Assembly: GCA_902729315.2 (NCBI GenBank)
Contig: LR746275.1
Coordinates: forward strand, 2,016,501-2,080,500
Origin: Spirodela intermedia
Lineage: Eukaryota > Streptophyta > Magnoliopsida > Alismatales > Araceae
Reading direction: 5' to 3'
DNA length: 64,000 bases
Under the pieces are notes generated by a model. The model had not been told where the DNA came from. It did no database searches and worked only from the letters and a program-made list of their open reading frames with translations. How positions within the stretch are numbered: position 1 is the first letter of the stretch; the number at the start of each line of letters is the position of its first letter. Positions 36,889 through 49,151 of the stretch are shown piece by piece. Position numbers and translations under genes: made by a program.

Positions 36889-38503
36889 TGAAATCCACCA
36901 TTATTATCTTTAATCATCATTAAAGAACAGGTCCAAGATTAGTTAGTCCAATACTGAGCAGGTTTATGACCAGATGAATATGACAATGCGTAAGAAGCTT
37001 CTTTAATCCACACCCACAAGTTTCCTCTAGAGAGAGAGAGAGAGAGGTGAAATACACCACCATTATCTTCAATGATCATTAAAGAGCAGGTCCAAGATTA
37101 GTTAGCCTAATGGTGAGCAGGTTTATGGTCAGATGAATATGAGAATGAGAAGGAAGCTACTTTCCGCCAAAAATAAAAATAAACACAGAGGAGCACTCAA
37201 CGTTTGTGTCGATGATGAGATGGAGGATGAGAAAAAGAAGGGAGGTGATTGGAGCACAACCAACAAAACCAGATATAAAGACGGCCAATTCAGTCTTTTC
37301 CAAATATTTGAATAAACTGGGCACCATAAAGGGGATAAATATTGTTAGAACACATTCTCATCCAAGCTGGGCTTCATTTGATGTAAGAGTGTAGGCATTA
37401 GAACAATGTTCCTAACAACAGCCCGTCATAAAGAAGGCCCATTCAGTGATTGCGTTTCAATTATTTCAGATATTTAGATAAGAGGAGCATCAGATCCATC
37501 AACCCAAGAGAGTTTGCACGAACTTCTTATGCTAAACTGGCTAAAAAAAGGAGATTTAGGACCAGAAAAGCATGGCATTAGAGGCGTGTTTTCTTTGACA
37601 TCAGAGTATTAAAAAAAAGGAGCGTGATATTACCCTTCCCAAGATCATCAGGATCAGCATGGACGACAACAGCCCTTCCAACGATAGAGTTTGGTCCAGT
37701 CAGGGGAATCTTAAAAAAATACAAAAAAAATGGCGTCAAGTTAGCTTTTGATGTGCAAAAAATATTTAACCATATCAGATATAAACATTTCATAACAGTG
37801 TAATTTATTAAAAAAGGAACCCAGAAGAAACTAGAAATATGCATCACCTGACAGTCAACAATTGTGAAATCAGCAGTCCCTGAAAAAGATGGCAAAGGAA
37901 CAATGACAGGGATTAAACTTTTTATATGGAATTAAGGCAAGGAATAATACTTTTAAAAAAATGACTATTCACCTAAAATTACTGTAAAAAATTAAGGTGA
38001 TGTTCGAATCACTAGGGACAAGGGAGAAAAATACCATCTCTACCGACAGTCACATTCCCAAGGTCACCAGCATGACGAACCTCATCCTCTGGAGCACCAT
38101 GTTCCTTTCCAGCAGGGTTGAAGTGAGGTCCTACCCAGCGGGCGGGGCAATCATGAGTAAAACATAATCATAGAAGAGAACAAAATTCTTAATATTCTAT
38201 CCTAAAAAGATTCAATTAACGAAAGGGTGCCAGCAACGAAGAGACATTGATGAGGAGCATGATACCTGTGGACAGGCAGCCATTGGTAGTATCTCCAAGA
38301 GCATGGACATGGAACCCATGAAGCCCAGGCTTCAGTCCATGGAGAGTTCCCGTGACTGTAGTAGGTCCTAAAAGAACGATCAAAACATATTCATACAAGT
38401 GAGCGATACAGGAAAGGGAGGAACTCGCAGTGCCAATATCAAAGGAATTTTACCAGTGCCAGAGAAGAAACGTGCCAGAGGCACTATCTGCTCCTTTAGG
38501 AGG
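36366..38503 (-). CDS. Cu/Zn superoxide dismutase (cytosolic-like), first exon apparently damaged
   Basis: Exons 38367-38266, 38130-38035, 37879-37848, 37709-37634, 36541-36488 and 36388-36366 join in phase and end GVIGLQA. Every catalytic feature is present: copper/zinc ligands in [32 protein letters not shown] and [16 protein letters not shown], and the disulfide Cys residues in TTNGC and RLACGV. The enzyme dismutates superoxide to H2O2 and O2. The short C-terminus without a PTS1 or transit peptide suggests the cytosolic type. The first exon (ending at the donor 38454|38453) should encode an MVKAVAVLKG-like start. Here the codons for KGADSASGT are in one frame and those for FFSGTG are in another, and no in-frame ATG is present. 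The start is therefore unresolved, or the gene is a recent pseudogene, or the assembly has indels. Confidence 0.85.
36570..37200. repeat. four-copy ~155-185-bp minisatellite in a dismutase intron
   Basis: Tandem units start at about 36570, 36702, 36888 and 37047, inside the intron between the exons at 37709-37634 and 36541-36488. Shared blocks are GTGAAATCC or GAAATACACC, ATTATCTTTAATGATCATTAAAG, GCAGGTCCAAGATTAG, CAGATGAATATGA, AAGAAGCTTCTTTAAT and CACACCCACAAG, followed by CCTCTAGAG and a GA run that closes units two and three. The first unit keeps only the two ends, and the fourth ends like the first, as if the array grew by unequal exchange. Confidence 0.85.
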
Positions 38504-39419
38504 CCAGCTCGTGAAATGTGATCCAATAATGGCTCTGGAGAAGAAGCGATGATACTAGAAGCTGATTAACATTTCCAGTAGGAAAGCTGAAGCACAGAAA
38601 GGTCCTGCGACCCGGAGAAAAGGTAACGAAATCCGAGATGATCTCCGTAAAATAGACGCCGTTCCTGGTCCTACAGCACCACGGGGAATTCTTCTGTACC
38701 ACTCCTAGATAATCCCTACCACAGTCGCCAGACAAAGACGAAAGAAGAAAAGCTAAAGAGAGAAACACGAAACTACGATCGGAACTACGAACCTCAAACA
38801 TACTATCTCACACTACAAAGTGACACGGCCTGGATGGGAATCCAGTTTAGGACAATCGACCGCGCAAAATCCACCAAAACTCCCACCCGTACGGAATCCC
38901 ACAGGAGACGACCAACACCACAGAAGAAACCTAGAAAGGAAGCCGATCAGCAGAATTCTCACCTCAGATGACCCCTTCGGACTGAACGACGCGAGAGCGT
39001 TCACCAGCGAGTATGCTCGATCCCACCTACTCCCCTCCGGCTACCACCACTCCCGCTGTTCAGATGAAGCTACCTAGCTCTTCCTCTAGAACTTTCTAGC
39101 TGTAGTCTCCCAATAAGAAGGAATCGAGGATACCCTCACCGCCGGTAGGAATTGGAGTTCTGTGCGCCGCCTCCTGAAATCGTTCGTCAAGGTCAATAAA
39201 ATAATTTTAATGGGATGAAAGCATGTTTTTCAAACAGAATTTCTTAATTTTTCTTAAAGTTTTTTCTGTCTGAAAAATCAGATTATTAGAGCACCGAAGT
39301 CAACCCGAGGATGTGTCCAATAAAAAATTGGAGCCATTTTGTTAATGATTTACTTTTTAGAGCATTCAGCTCTCTCTCCCTCTCTCTATCTCTCCATCTC
39401 TCTATCTCTCTCTCCCTTC

Positions 39420-39466
<47 letters not shown>

Positions 39467-40376
39467 CTGTGTTTAGTATACAAATCTGAAAATCATTAAC
39501 CCGTGTTGCCCACTGAATGGGGAAAAAATAAGGATTTAAACCGTATTTCCCTTTTAGACTTGGCATTTGTCAAAATTTTCGCTTTAAGACTTAACAATCT
39601 ATCAAACCTTGTTTTTTTTTTTTTCTTAACCTTTTAGGACCTGAAGAAGAAGATTGTATAATTAATAAGAGGGAAAATGATGCTATCCCACTAATAGCCT
39701 CAACCGGCCAATAAATTAGAAATCTGCCTCTCTCTCTCTCTCTTTCTCTCTCTATCTCTTGCCGCCCGTTCATCACGGAACCCGTATGACCATTCCAAAA
39801 AGAGTCAACGCAGCAAGCATTTAGATGGTTGTTTCACGATATCAGAACTTCATTGAATCCATATTTCAAGCAAAAACAATACCCATCATTCTTTACGGCT
39901 GAGCCCATTTACCCCACCAACACTAGTTGACTACAACAACATGCTACAAAGAATGGAGTTGACTGCTAAGCGTTGACTTATAGAAAACCAACAAACACCA
40001 AGTTCCCACATACATCCACTAGACCACAAACTTTTTAACAGGAAAGAAAACTAGGGTTTCGTGGGACATTTAACCCCCAGTTAGGGAGTCCACAGGATCC
40101 ACCATTTTTTTTCCCCTGAAAATAAAAAAGAATAAAAGAATAAAAAAATAGAGCCAGTTTGTAAGTGGGGGGCTGGTGTTCTAACGAACATCTCCATTTT
40201 CTTGATTATCAATTAATTAACCTAATTAAAAAAAGATATCATCGACCCAACATCTAATTCACCCCAAGTTCTTCACCAAATCACAAGTCTTTTTCTTTGA
40301 AGAAAAATAAAAAAGAGGAGATTTATGGTTTCATGAGACCAACCACATACCAAAGCAAAGAGGAAGAGGCCTCTCC
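38504..40376. other. dismutase 5' flank and acyl carrier protein 3' flank
   Basis: This spacer holds no recognised gene. A 101-codon minus frame at 38496-38801 overlaps the probable dismutase 5' UTR and lacks homology features. A CT tract running into TA repeats sits at 39371-39467, and another CT run near 39727-39757. The stretch 40080-40330 is AT-rich and is probably 3' UTR of the acyl carrier protein gene. Confidence 0.4.
39371..39467. repeat. CT/TA compound microsatellite
   Basis: Interrupted CT units are followed by about ten TA dinucleotides. It lies in the spacer upstream of the dismutase gene. Confidence 0.9.
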
Positions 40377-42655
40377 TCATGCCGAGCCCTTGGAGACAAG
40401 CTTCTCGATCATATCGGCCGCTTCCTGGACGGTGGTGATTCTCTGTGCGTTGTCCTCTTCCACGTTGATCCCAAACTCCTCCTCAAGGCCCATCACAATC
40501 TCGACCTGCAGCAGTTCCCGGCCGTAGATGAGGAAATCAATGGCGAGGATGACTCGGTTCGGCGGAGGGATGAAGAGGGAGGGGAGGTGGGGGGTTTCTA
40601 CCGTGTCGAGGGAGTCAGCTCCCAGCTTGGTGAACTCGGACTCCCCGGTGACGACGACCTCACTTGCGAGCGCCAGCTGCTTCTTCACAATGGCGCAGAC
40701 CTTCTCTACTGTCTCTGGCTTGGCCTGGACATGTAATAGAAGGGCAGGCGAGGAGGGCAAGTGGTCACTACTACTATCCTGTTATGGCAAAAAACTAGGA
40801 AGCAGATCCACTAATCTCGTAGTAGCAGTGGATTGTGAGACCATATAAATTATAAGATCATGTTCTTGGCTTCCAAAATCTAAGCACTGATGAATTATTA
40901 TGAACCCATGAAAACCAGATCATGCTCTTTGGTCAATATTTTTTTTTATCTTCATATTGACAAGGGAAGAAGAGATAGTTGAGGTGGACGAGATAAAGCT
41001 GTCTAGCATTTAGGGTTCTGGGCTACTAAATCAGGACGAGGAAGGGCTTATTTTAATTTCCAGAGTTGCTTTTGATGCATAAAAATAGAAAAAAAACGTG
41101 GCTTGGCCTCCAAAATCTATGCACCAGCCGGTCTGCAAAACCCCGGGAGAAAGTCGAGGGAATCACACCTGACAGGAGATTCGGAAACGTGGTGCAGAAG
41201 CTTGCCCTGGGAAGAAGGTGCTTCTCCTCTGGTGCGTGAATGAAGCCAATCTGATCTGAGAAGCACCCGCCATACCCTGCCATGATCACACGAGAAAAAT
41301 TCAGCGATGAAAGCAAGATGCCACGGATCCGTCTGTCGTGGGGAGAAAAAAACCAAGATCAGGGGATTGCTATTCAAAGTAATCTTAGGGATTGGGTAAG
41401 AAAAAACGCCCAGTGATGATGCTGAAGCCTGAGGAAAGAAATTGGATGTCTAATCCTTTCATCTTGAGTGCTCCCACGTAAAATTTTGTAGGCATTTACA
41501 CATCAGACAGAGATCTTTCCAAATTGAGACCAAGTTTAGCATCTGGGTTTCCTTTCCCCAGGTTTCGTGTCTGCCTAGCAGTGTTAAATTCCCTCACCAT
41601 TAAGTTATCAAAGGGGACCAAATATTATCGAAGCAAGACAAGGGAGGGGAAACAGTGGCGATGAAAACAGGGGAGGGTGGGGAAGTGGGTGGTGGAGAGT
41701 CAAAAGAAAGAGTGAACAAAGGTATCTCCTGTTCTGAGGTCTTTCTCTGTCTTCACAGGACTTGAAGAAAAAATTTGAAGGTTTCATGTTTTCTAGCCAG
41801 CTCAAATAAGAATTAAGATGACATATGAGTTTGGGGAACAAAAAGGTTTTCCGTCTACCTGTTCGAATTACAGATGAACAGTGTTCTTAATCGCACCAGA
41901 GTATGAAGCCACATCTGGCATAAAAGTTTAATATAAAATGGTCTTTTAAAACTGGACCACCAATAGTTCATACTATTTTTCAGGGACTCGATTTAAACCT
42001 CTTCCTTCAGAAGCCTTGATCATACTATTGTAAAGTGTTAGTTCATGATTCATTTTTTAGTCAAGCACGAACCATATCGGAAGCCAATCCATGACAGATG
42101 CTGGTGTTCTAAACATGAATTCAAATTAAATCAACAAACGTAAAGCGGTACTTCCGTAGCCAAACCATCTCTTGATCATACTACTGTTAAGATTTAAATC
42201 AATATCAAGAACACAATATTTACCCCACAAGAATGTCAAAAGATTGTGTTTATTCAAAATCCGTCAGATGAAAAACGATTTTAAAATAACATTTCTATTC
42301 AGAAAATAAAATCAAAATTTTAGGACAAACCTGAGAAGTCTTAAAGAGTTAAAATGTTATCATAAATACAGCATGATATTACAATATCTAAGCATCTGGA
42401 TGCATTCATATGATGACTTAAATGGAACGTATGATCATGTTTTAATTGTCAGAATTGAAGTTAGCATTCTTAACAGAAGTTTCCACTGTAGAAATCAAAT
42501 CTTCATTGTCATGATTCTCTTTAGTAGAAATAAAATGAAAACATAATACAATCTGTATGGATAGCACCTTTTCATGTTGCTAAAAATACAATTTTTTTAC
42601 AGAATAATAATAAATATAAAGTACACATTTATATTTAAAAGTCAAGCAGAGAAAG

Positions 42656-42687
<32 letters not shown>

Positions 42688-43057
42688 GCACAGTGACGAG
42701 CACGCTTTATTGATATCCAAGCTTTACTTGCCGATCAGGATCATCAATGGGCAGTGATAGTATCAAATGATAAAACGGATTCAAGCGTAAAAGGAAAAAA
42801 AAAAAAGTATAAATCCGCTATCATATCACAAAGTCGCAGCACACACACCTTTCCAGGAGACAACAACACAAACGGTAATACAGGTCGATAGCCAGAAAAG
42901 AGCAAGAAAATTTCAGAAAACTAGAGATCAAGCACAATAAACAAGGTCTACAACAAGAAGATGGGCAAGGAAGAAGAAGAACTCAAACCTGGCCGTGCAG
43001 GGAGACGGATCGGGTACGGCCAGGGAGGAAGACCGACGTCGCCGCCAAGGAAGCCAT
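40377..43057 (-). CDS. acyl carrier protein, chloroplast type II fatty acid synthesis
   Basis: Four exons join in phase: 43057-42989, 41276-41169, 40724-40602 and 40505-40377, giving 142 residues. The first two exons encode a transit peptide rich in Ser, Arg and small residues ([17 protein letters not shown], then [14 protein letters not shown]), ending RFRISCQ. The mature part begins [20 protein letters not shown]. The phosphopantetheine attachment site is [10 protein letters not shown], with Ser97; the carrier domain ends with [11 protein letters not shown] after the family's [14 protein letters not shown]. The protein carries growing acyl chains in the plastid stroma for FAS II. The four-exon structure with the intron after DSLDT is usual for plant plastid ACP genes. 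A 1.7-kb first intron splits the transit peptide. Confidence 0.94.
41277..42988. other. first intron of the acyl carrier protein gene
   Basis: This is a 1.7-kb AT-rich intron with a TA microsatellite at about 42657-42681. No nested gene or repeat beyond that is visible. Confidence 0.55.
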
Positions 43058-43940
43058 GATCGCCCCTCCCCACAGAGCTCAACGAAGCAGAAAGAGAAAA
43101 AGAGATCTAAAAGGAGGAGAACAGAAGTAGCAGACCGTGGGAAGAGGCGACAGACGGAGATCGGCAAGTACCCTAGTGGTCCATTTTATACCTTCCATGG
43201 CTCCCTCGTTGAGGTCGCCAGAGCAACACCAGCGGTGGCCGCCATGAGCGCACAACCAGGGGGCGGGAATTCACACTAAATGACTAAAGTACCCTCTACA
43301 CCGATAAGTTAGGTTGGCCACAAAATAACGAGCCATTTAATTAAATGAATAGGGGTATTTAAGTCATATATGTATCTACGTTCCTGTTCGACGCCTCGTT
43401 AGTATCGACCATTCACGTGCGTCGTAGAAGGCGATCGCGACTTTCGCCGATCTGAATGCGAGACTCCATCACCATTGCTGGTTGTGCGGTCATTTATTCA
43501 TAGCAACACCGACAGGTGACCGCACTTCGGCCGATATTTCAAAAGCAGACAAGAAAGGCCGGCCGGGCCTGCCAACAACCTTCCTACTTTCCGCCTGTTT
43601 TAAAACGCACTCATTGGGCCGGGGCCGTTATTTATGGGCTGACCATTAACTCTTACCGTTATCATTATTGGGCCAAATGATGTGCAACCCAATAAAAATC
43701 TGAATAATGGGTCGATGGCATGCAGCCCAACAAGGCAAGCCAGACCCTATAATGGGCCCATTTATTTTCGACAAATACCCCAGGTGACCCACGGACAACA
43801 TCAAGGGTAACGATTGGCTTATATTCCTCGTCCGGGCAGGTCTACTGAGCTAATCACGGAGATTACATGACCACGTTATTTACATCAGGAAATTTGCGGG
43901 CAGAGAGAGGGAGAAGAAGAAGAAAAGGAGGGAGGGGAAT
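43058..43940. promoter_or_regulatory. acyl carrier protein promoter; 3' flank of the amylase-like gene
   Basis: The interval between the two minus-strand genes has GGGCC-type boxes at about 43616-43622 and 43753-43758 (AATGGGCCCATTT), and TCACGTGCG near 43413. No open frame here looks like a gene. Confidence 0.35.
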
Positions 43941-45968
43941 TTATGCCGTTTGCATCTGCCTGGTAGTGATCTCCTTGGGAGATGGCGCCGCCGTCAAGGG
44001 GATCGTCTCGCCGCCGGCGGCGGGAAGGTCGTCGGAGTGGAGCTCAGACCACTCGAGGCTGCGGACGAACTGGGTGAACGCCGGGAAATGCTCCGGCGAG
44101 AAGAAGTAGGCGCCCATCCTCTGGTAGGTGAACTTGGCGATGACGGGCTCCTCCGGGGAGGAGGCCCTCCTCCCCCTGGAGAGAGTATCCCTGATCTTGA
44201 CGAAGCCCTCAGGGGGGCCGCGGACGGAAGAGTTCTCGCCAGTGACGGCGACGCCGTGCTTGTTGCAGGCCCTCATGATCTGGGACAGCAGGGACTCGGG
44301 GCTGGCGCGCAGGGCCGCTGGCTGGAGCTCGTCGGCGAGGTCCATGGACGGGAGGATCATCCCGCAGGAGTTTCTGGCGAACATGTCAGCGATGGCGTCG
44401 TAGCCGTCCCTGTTAACCGTGTTGTAGAGTCCGGCGGCTAGCTCCGTGGGGTGGGAGCGGGACTTGGACCAGGCGTGCATCACGGGGAGCTTCCCGTGGA
44501 TCTGCACCGGGAGGTCGCCGAGCACGGCGGAGGCCATGGAGAGGACGCGATCTCCGTGGGCGAGGAGGTGGCCGGAGTACCAAGAGAGGAAGAAGTCCCC
44601 GTAGGGGGTCTCCCAGGACCCGCCGGCGTCCTTAAAGAAGGTGCCGGAGTCCGGCGACTGGTTGTATGAGGGGGCGTCGTGGGGGCCGGAGAGGCCCCAG
44701 AAGTGGTTCCCGGTGGCCTCGGCATGGAGCTTGAGGTGGCCCAGCATGTTCTTGTCGTAGCACTGAAACTCTCCAGCTCCGGTGGCGTTGCGATTTCGTG
44801 ACGCCGGCATGGATGGGTACTTGAGCTCGCCGTCGGGACCCAGGCCGACCAGAACATCCTGAGAGAGGAGGACATCCCAAGGGAGGGAGATTAATCGTTA
44901 GTTCCTGTTGCTCGAGCTCGCCGGCAGCGGATTTAGAAGACGAACGGAGCAGAATCAGTGGTCGCCATTACCGTGATGGTGGAGCCCAGGAAGCTTGAGA
45001 AAGTATCTCTGAAACTCTGAAGCAGCGCCCGGTAAACTTCCAACGGAGTCTTTCCCTCGAGTACTGGGAGATCGTCCGCAGAAAGGGAGAGGCACTCTCT
45101 GTGAAGGTTGCCGGCTCTGTCGGTGAAGAAGACGCTGGGGTCTGCCTCGCCGACGGTGGAGACCCACTGTGGGAGAGGAATCGCGGGATCCGTGGAAGCA
45201 TGAGTGTAGAGCGAGGCCCGGACCAATAGCCCCGAGTCTTGGATCATCTGGACGAGAGCCAAGTAGCCAGACCAGTCGTACTTCCCCATGGCTTCCTTCT
45301 CCACGATACCCCACCAGACGGGGAGTTCCACACCATCAACGCCGAGAAGCTTGAGAGCCTTGAGCCCGGCGGCGATGGCCTTCGAATGGTTTACGGTGTT
45401 GCAGTCGGAGACCGCGTCGGCAGGAAGCCCCACGAACAGCTGAGGGCGATCGGCCTGGCAACCACGACAAAAATAAAAAATAAAAAAATATCATCAGATA
45501 TTTGAAACGACGACAAAATAAAAAAAAATCATACATCACTCTTCTTGTATGAAATTATACAAAAAATCATGAGATCCAAATGATATCTATTCTTGGTGAA
45601 TTATCCAAAAGTCATGAAATCAAAAAGCGTCGGGAGGGAGGGAACTCGAGTGGAAGCAAAACTCCTTTCAAGAATTATCATCGAGGTGAGCAACATACCA
45701 CTGATTTCCGCGTGGACTCCCTCCTCCCTGCCAACTTCTTCACCGCCTCTGATCGAACCGCCGCGCGGACACCAATCGCAATCCTTCGGCTCCTCACACC
45801 TCCCCACGCCACCGCGCCGAGACCGATCCGGCTAGGCAGCCGGGAAACCGGCAAGACGGTGGCCCTCTTCCTCTGTCTCCCCACGACCAGATGCCGACTC
45901 TGAGCCGGGAGCATCAGCCGCTCCGACCCCGCCACACCTGCCTGCCTCCCCACGACCGACACGTCCAT
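43941..45968 (-). CDS. beta-amylase-like protein, BAM9 type, probably catalytically inactive, plastid
   Basis: Three exons join in phase: 45968-45699, 45454-44972 and 44858-43941, giving 556 residues. The first exon encodes an Arg/Ser/Val-rich, acid-poor N-terminus consistent with a chloroplast transit peptide. The glycoside hydrolase family 14 barrel follows: PQLFVGLPADAVSD, GVELPVWWGIVEKEA, KYDWSGYLALVQ, GSTITDVLVGLGPDGELKYPS (keeping the first catalytic Glu), GEFQCYDKNML, WGLSGPHDAPSYNQ, GSWETPYGDFFLSWYS, SRSHPTELAAG, and the terminal TYQRMGAYFFSPEHFP. Around the second catalytic Glu, active enzymes read LEMRD; here it is LPSMDLADE, so that Glu is absent. Arabidopsis BAM9 shows the same loss and regulates starch turnover without activity (family knowledge). 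A G-box-like GCCACGTGTC lies upstream at 46227-46236. Confidence 0.92.
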
Positions 45969-47012
45969 GGCCGCACAAAAAATCTGAATCAAACCTCGAA
46001 AACCCCCCAACTATCAGCAGATCTGCAGCGCCAGAAGACGAGAAATCCTCCTCGATCGCCGATCCACAGGTGAAAGAAGAGGGCGGCGGCCGGAAGGAAT
46101 CAAGGGGAAGAAGCAAGCGGATGAGGGAGGAACGAAATATCTGGGGAGGAGGAAGGAGGATTCTGTGGAGGCGAAGAAAAAGGCACAGGCCCTTTTCCGA
46201 AGGGAGGATACTAAATAGGCGGCGCCAAAAGGTCTCGCCACGTGTCAGGTGCAACGCCGACCGCACGATCGTCAACTGATGGGGCCCACTCCACGGGCCC
46301 CAGAGGCCACTTTTATCTCCCCTCCAAAAATAAGAGCCAACTCCACGGCATCCTACGGCCCTGGCTGCAAGAAACCAGAGCGAGATCTTGTGGTCACCAG
46401 TTCGCGACGTGGCATGATGTTGGTGCTACACGTCATCAAACAGTAGGAGCGGCCCCAGCTGTCCTCCCAATTAGGATCCCGCTCAAGACAACCGACCACG
46501 AATCTCTGTCTCACTCTCTCTCTGACGCGTATACGTAGATAAACATAGCGCGTCGAACGGAAGCCATAAATATCGCACTTTGCCGCTGGCGTCTCGGGGA
46601 CCGTCCGCTGGAATCGATCAAACGGTCACGGAGACGCGTAATCTTCCAACGATGAGTGGTCCACGGAGGGAGGGGAGGTCCAACAGGTGGACGGACGGAC
46701 CGGGGGAGAGGAGTGGATAAGAAGGGAGAGAAAAAAGATCTTATCAGACCCGGTCTATTTCTGGGCCGGTCCGACCGGCCCAGATGAACCGGGTCTATGG
46801 ACGTGGCAGTAATTGACCGGACCGGCCAATTGGAACGAGGAAAGCAACGGGTCGCGACATTGCGATTGATTGATGGGAGAGCCCAGCGGCTCACCAGCTC
46901 CCATCGTCGTTGTTATCCGGAGCTGCTGGGCCCGGCCGAACACTGGGCCCACCATCAATTTTCTAAACCACATAAATTCCCAGATGATCGTTTGATGCCA
47001 AATTAAAGACAC

Positions 47013-47031
47013 CTCTCTCTCTCCCCCTCTC

Positions 47032-47093
<62 letters not shown>

Positions 47094-47117
47094 TTCTCTC
47101 TCTCTATCTCTCTCTCA
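47013..47117. repeat. CT microsatellite (~100 bp)
   Basis: This is a nearly pure CT run with a few CCC and AT interruptions. It faces the amylase-like gene promoter about 1 kb away. Confidence 0.93.
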
Positions 47118-47498
47118 CTGCCGACCTGTGACTGTAGAGGAAAGTTGTGGGTGTGAATTAAAGGGTTTGGATTCAATAAAGGGCCATAAATTTAGTAAAA
47201 CATAGAAATTTTAAATTTGTGGGGAGAGAAAGTGGAGGAAAATAACCCAAAAGCCCATAAAATCTTACTCGAGAGCAAATAGGACACAAAGTCGATCATA
47301 CTTTTGTGCAGACAGAGCCGGCGGAATCAGTCCATTCAGACCCACAGCCTTTCCCTCTGACCCCAAAATTGTCGATTTCTCAAAGGGGGAGCTCTCAACG
47401 TGAGTAAAATGAAAGCCGGACCAATTCCGTAGAAAACCTTCGACCCAGTGCGACCCGCTCTAGACTAGACTTGTCTCTAAAGGAGGGTGGTGGGGGTG

Positions 47499-47499
<1 letters not shown>

Positions 47500-47535
<36 letters not shown>
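47500..47535. repeat. GA microsatellite
   Basis: A pure GA run of about 17 units, oriented opposite to the CT run 400 bp to its left. Confidence 0.95.
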
Positions 47536-47537
<2 letters not shown>

Positions 47538-48431
47538 CAGAAGAAGAAAAGCTAGCACGAGGATAGAAAGAGTAAAGATGCTAAATGCATCCTAGCCCAG
47601 GATATTGAAGTCCAAACCAGGGAGGCCCTACTACTTTTTGGCCTGATTTTGATGCCAAGACCAGAAAAAAACAAGCTCTATGGCCATTTCGTGGGTAGGC
47701 TCCGGGCTTACCCAATTGATTGACTCCACCCATGAATGATGTAACCTAGGAAAAAATATGACATATTTTATTGAAATAAGGTTAGATGTGACGACCATAA
47801 GAAGATTTTTGTTGGTTCGAAGTTTGTACATATCATAGAATAATTCAAAGATCTCCCGCCTTGCTCTCATTTTAGAATGAATCCTTAGAAACCACTGGAG
47901 AAATGTCAATATCTCATCTCAACAAACTTCATAAAATCAGAAAAAGGCATGATTTATCAAAGAATCTGAAAGTCAACCCAAGCTCAACTAGATGGGGAGA
48001 TGAATAGAGGTATGGAATGTCAATCTTATCTTCCCAAAAATGGACATCATACAAAGGTTGGAGAGATTATTAGAAATGAAGTAGAGTTAAAATCAAGGCC
48101 TCAAATTAACGTTACTGTACATTAATTTTTGCCAAAAATAACCTAAGTCAATAGGCTCAATGTGCAGCTACTTTGTTGAGGCTCATGCCAAATGTTCTCA
48201 TCATGGACAAGGTATAACAACATAAATAGTAAGAGAAGATCAATCAAGGAACCTAGGCCAATCTCATTTCAGGGGTGTTTTTCTCTAGGAATAAAAGCCA
48301 CAAAGAAGAAATTGAAGAAATCTTATTAACAATATATTAAAATGAAACAAAAATGACAAAATATTTTTCCCAAAAAACTACTAAAAAAGTCACTAGTAAG
48401 GAAGAAAAGTAAAGAAAAACAAAGAAGAGAA

Positions 48432-48746
48432 TGATTATAAGGGGCCCCGAGTGGGGTTAACATACTTCTAGATGGAGAAAAGGGACCCACTCTTGAAGTC
48501 TTAGTGAGGGATTGTTAGATATTTTTCAATTAAAAGAAAAGGTAATAGAGTTGTGATCAGGATAGTGGTTTAGGGCAATAAGTATTTGGAGGAAATTTGA
48601 AGGAGAGTTGTCGTTCTCATGAACAACCACTCTAGGTTTTAGAGATTTGATAGACCCTCAAACTTTATTTTATATTTCTTGTATCTTCCATTTCAATATT
48701 TTTTTCTCTTTCTCCTCGTGTTCTACATTTTTTTATGATTATTTCA
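48432..48746 (+). repeat. putative 5' LTR
   Basis: This is the left member of the direct-repeat pair, starting TG and ending CA. The sequence after it (TATCAAGACC) weakly resembles the initiator-tRNA primer site TATCAGAGCC. Confidence 0.5.
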
Positions 48747-49151
48747 TATCAAGACCTTATTAATCTATCTGAGTCAAGTGTGATGGTGTCAATGAAGTAA
48801 GCATTGTGTTGATGTAACGTTCACTACACCACCAAGAAGTCAAAGACTTCAAAAAGAAGACAATTTGAATGGGAGAACAAACCAAAAAAGATAAGAAGTT
48901 TCGTGAGAAAATATATGAGTGCAACCATATTAAGTTATAGAATAAGAAAGAAAATATACTCCAACTATATGATACAATGGGCACTTGATGGGCATACATA
49001 TTATTCAAGAAGAAGTAGATGACTAGAATTATCAAATGTTTGGATAAAGTAATCAAAAGCAATTGATCTACATGGAAGATTTTTTCTTCACAATACGCCA
49101 CGTGATATAAAAGGAACAAATGAGGACAACACGAATGAGCTTCAAGGATGA

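Larger units (their letters stand above)
45969..48431. promoter_or_regulatory. promoter of the BAM9-like gene and spacer to the retrotransposon
   Basis: Upstream of the amylase-like start are GCCACGTGTC (46227-46236, a G-box/ABRE-type core) and palindromic TGGGGCCCACT and CGGGCCCC boxes (about 46280-46301). Further GGGCCC boxes occur near 46918-46950. A long CT tract (about 47013-47117) and a GA tract (47500-47535) follow. From 47580 on the sequence becomes AT-rich. No coding exon is recognisable on either strand. Confidence 0.4.

Noticed and set aside
38496-38801. Minus frame of 101 codons with a hydrophobic start
   Set aside because: It overlaps the dismutase first exon region in another frame and has no recognisable family features.
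43950-44669. Plus-strand frames of 72-163 codons
   Set aside because: They are antisense shadows of the GC-rich amylase-like exon on the minus strand.
48760-49119. Minus frame of 119 codons within the retrotransposon
   Set aside because: It runs opposite to the element's inferred direction, is very AT-rich and hydrophobic, and shows no reverse transcriptase, integrase or gag motif.
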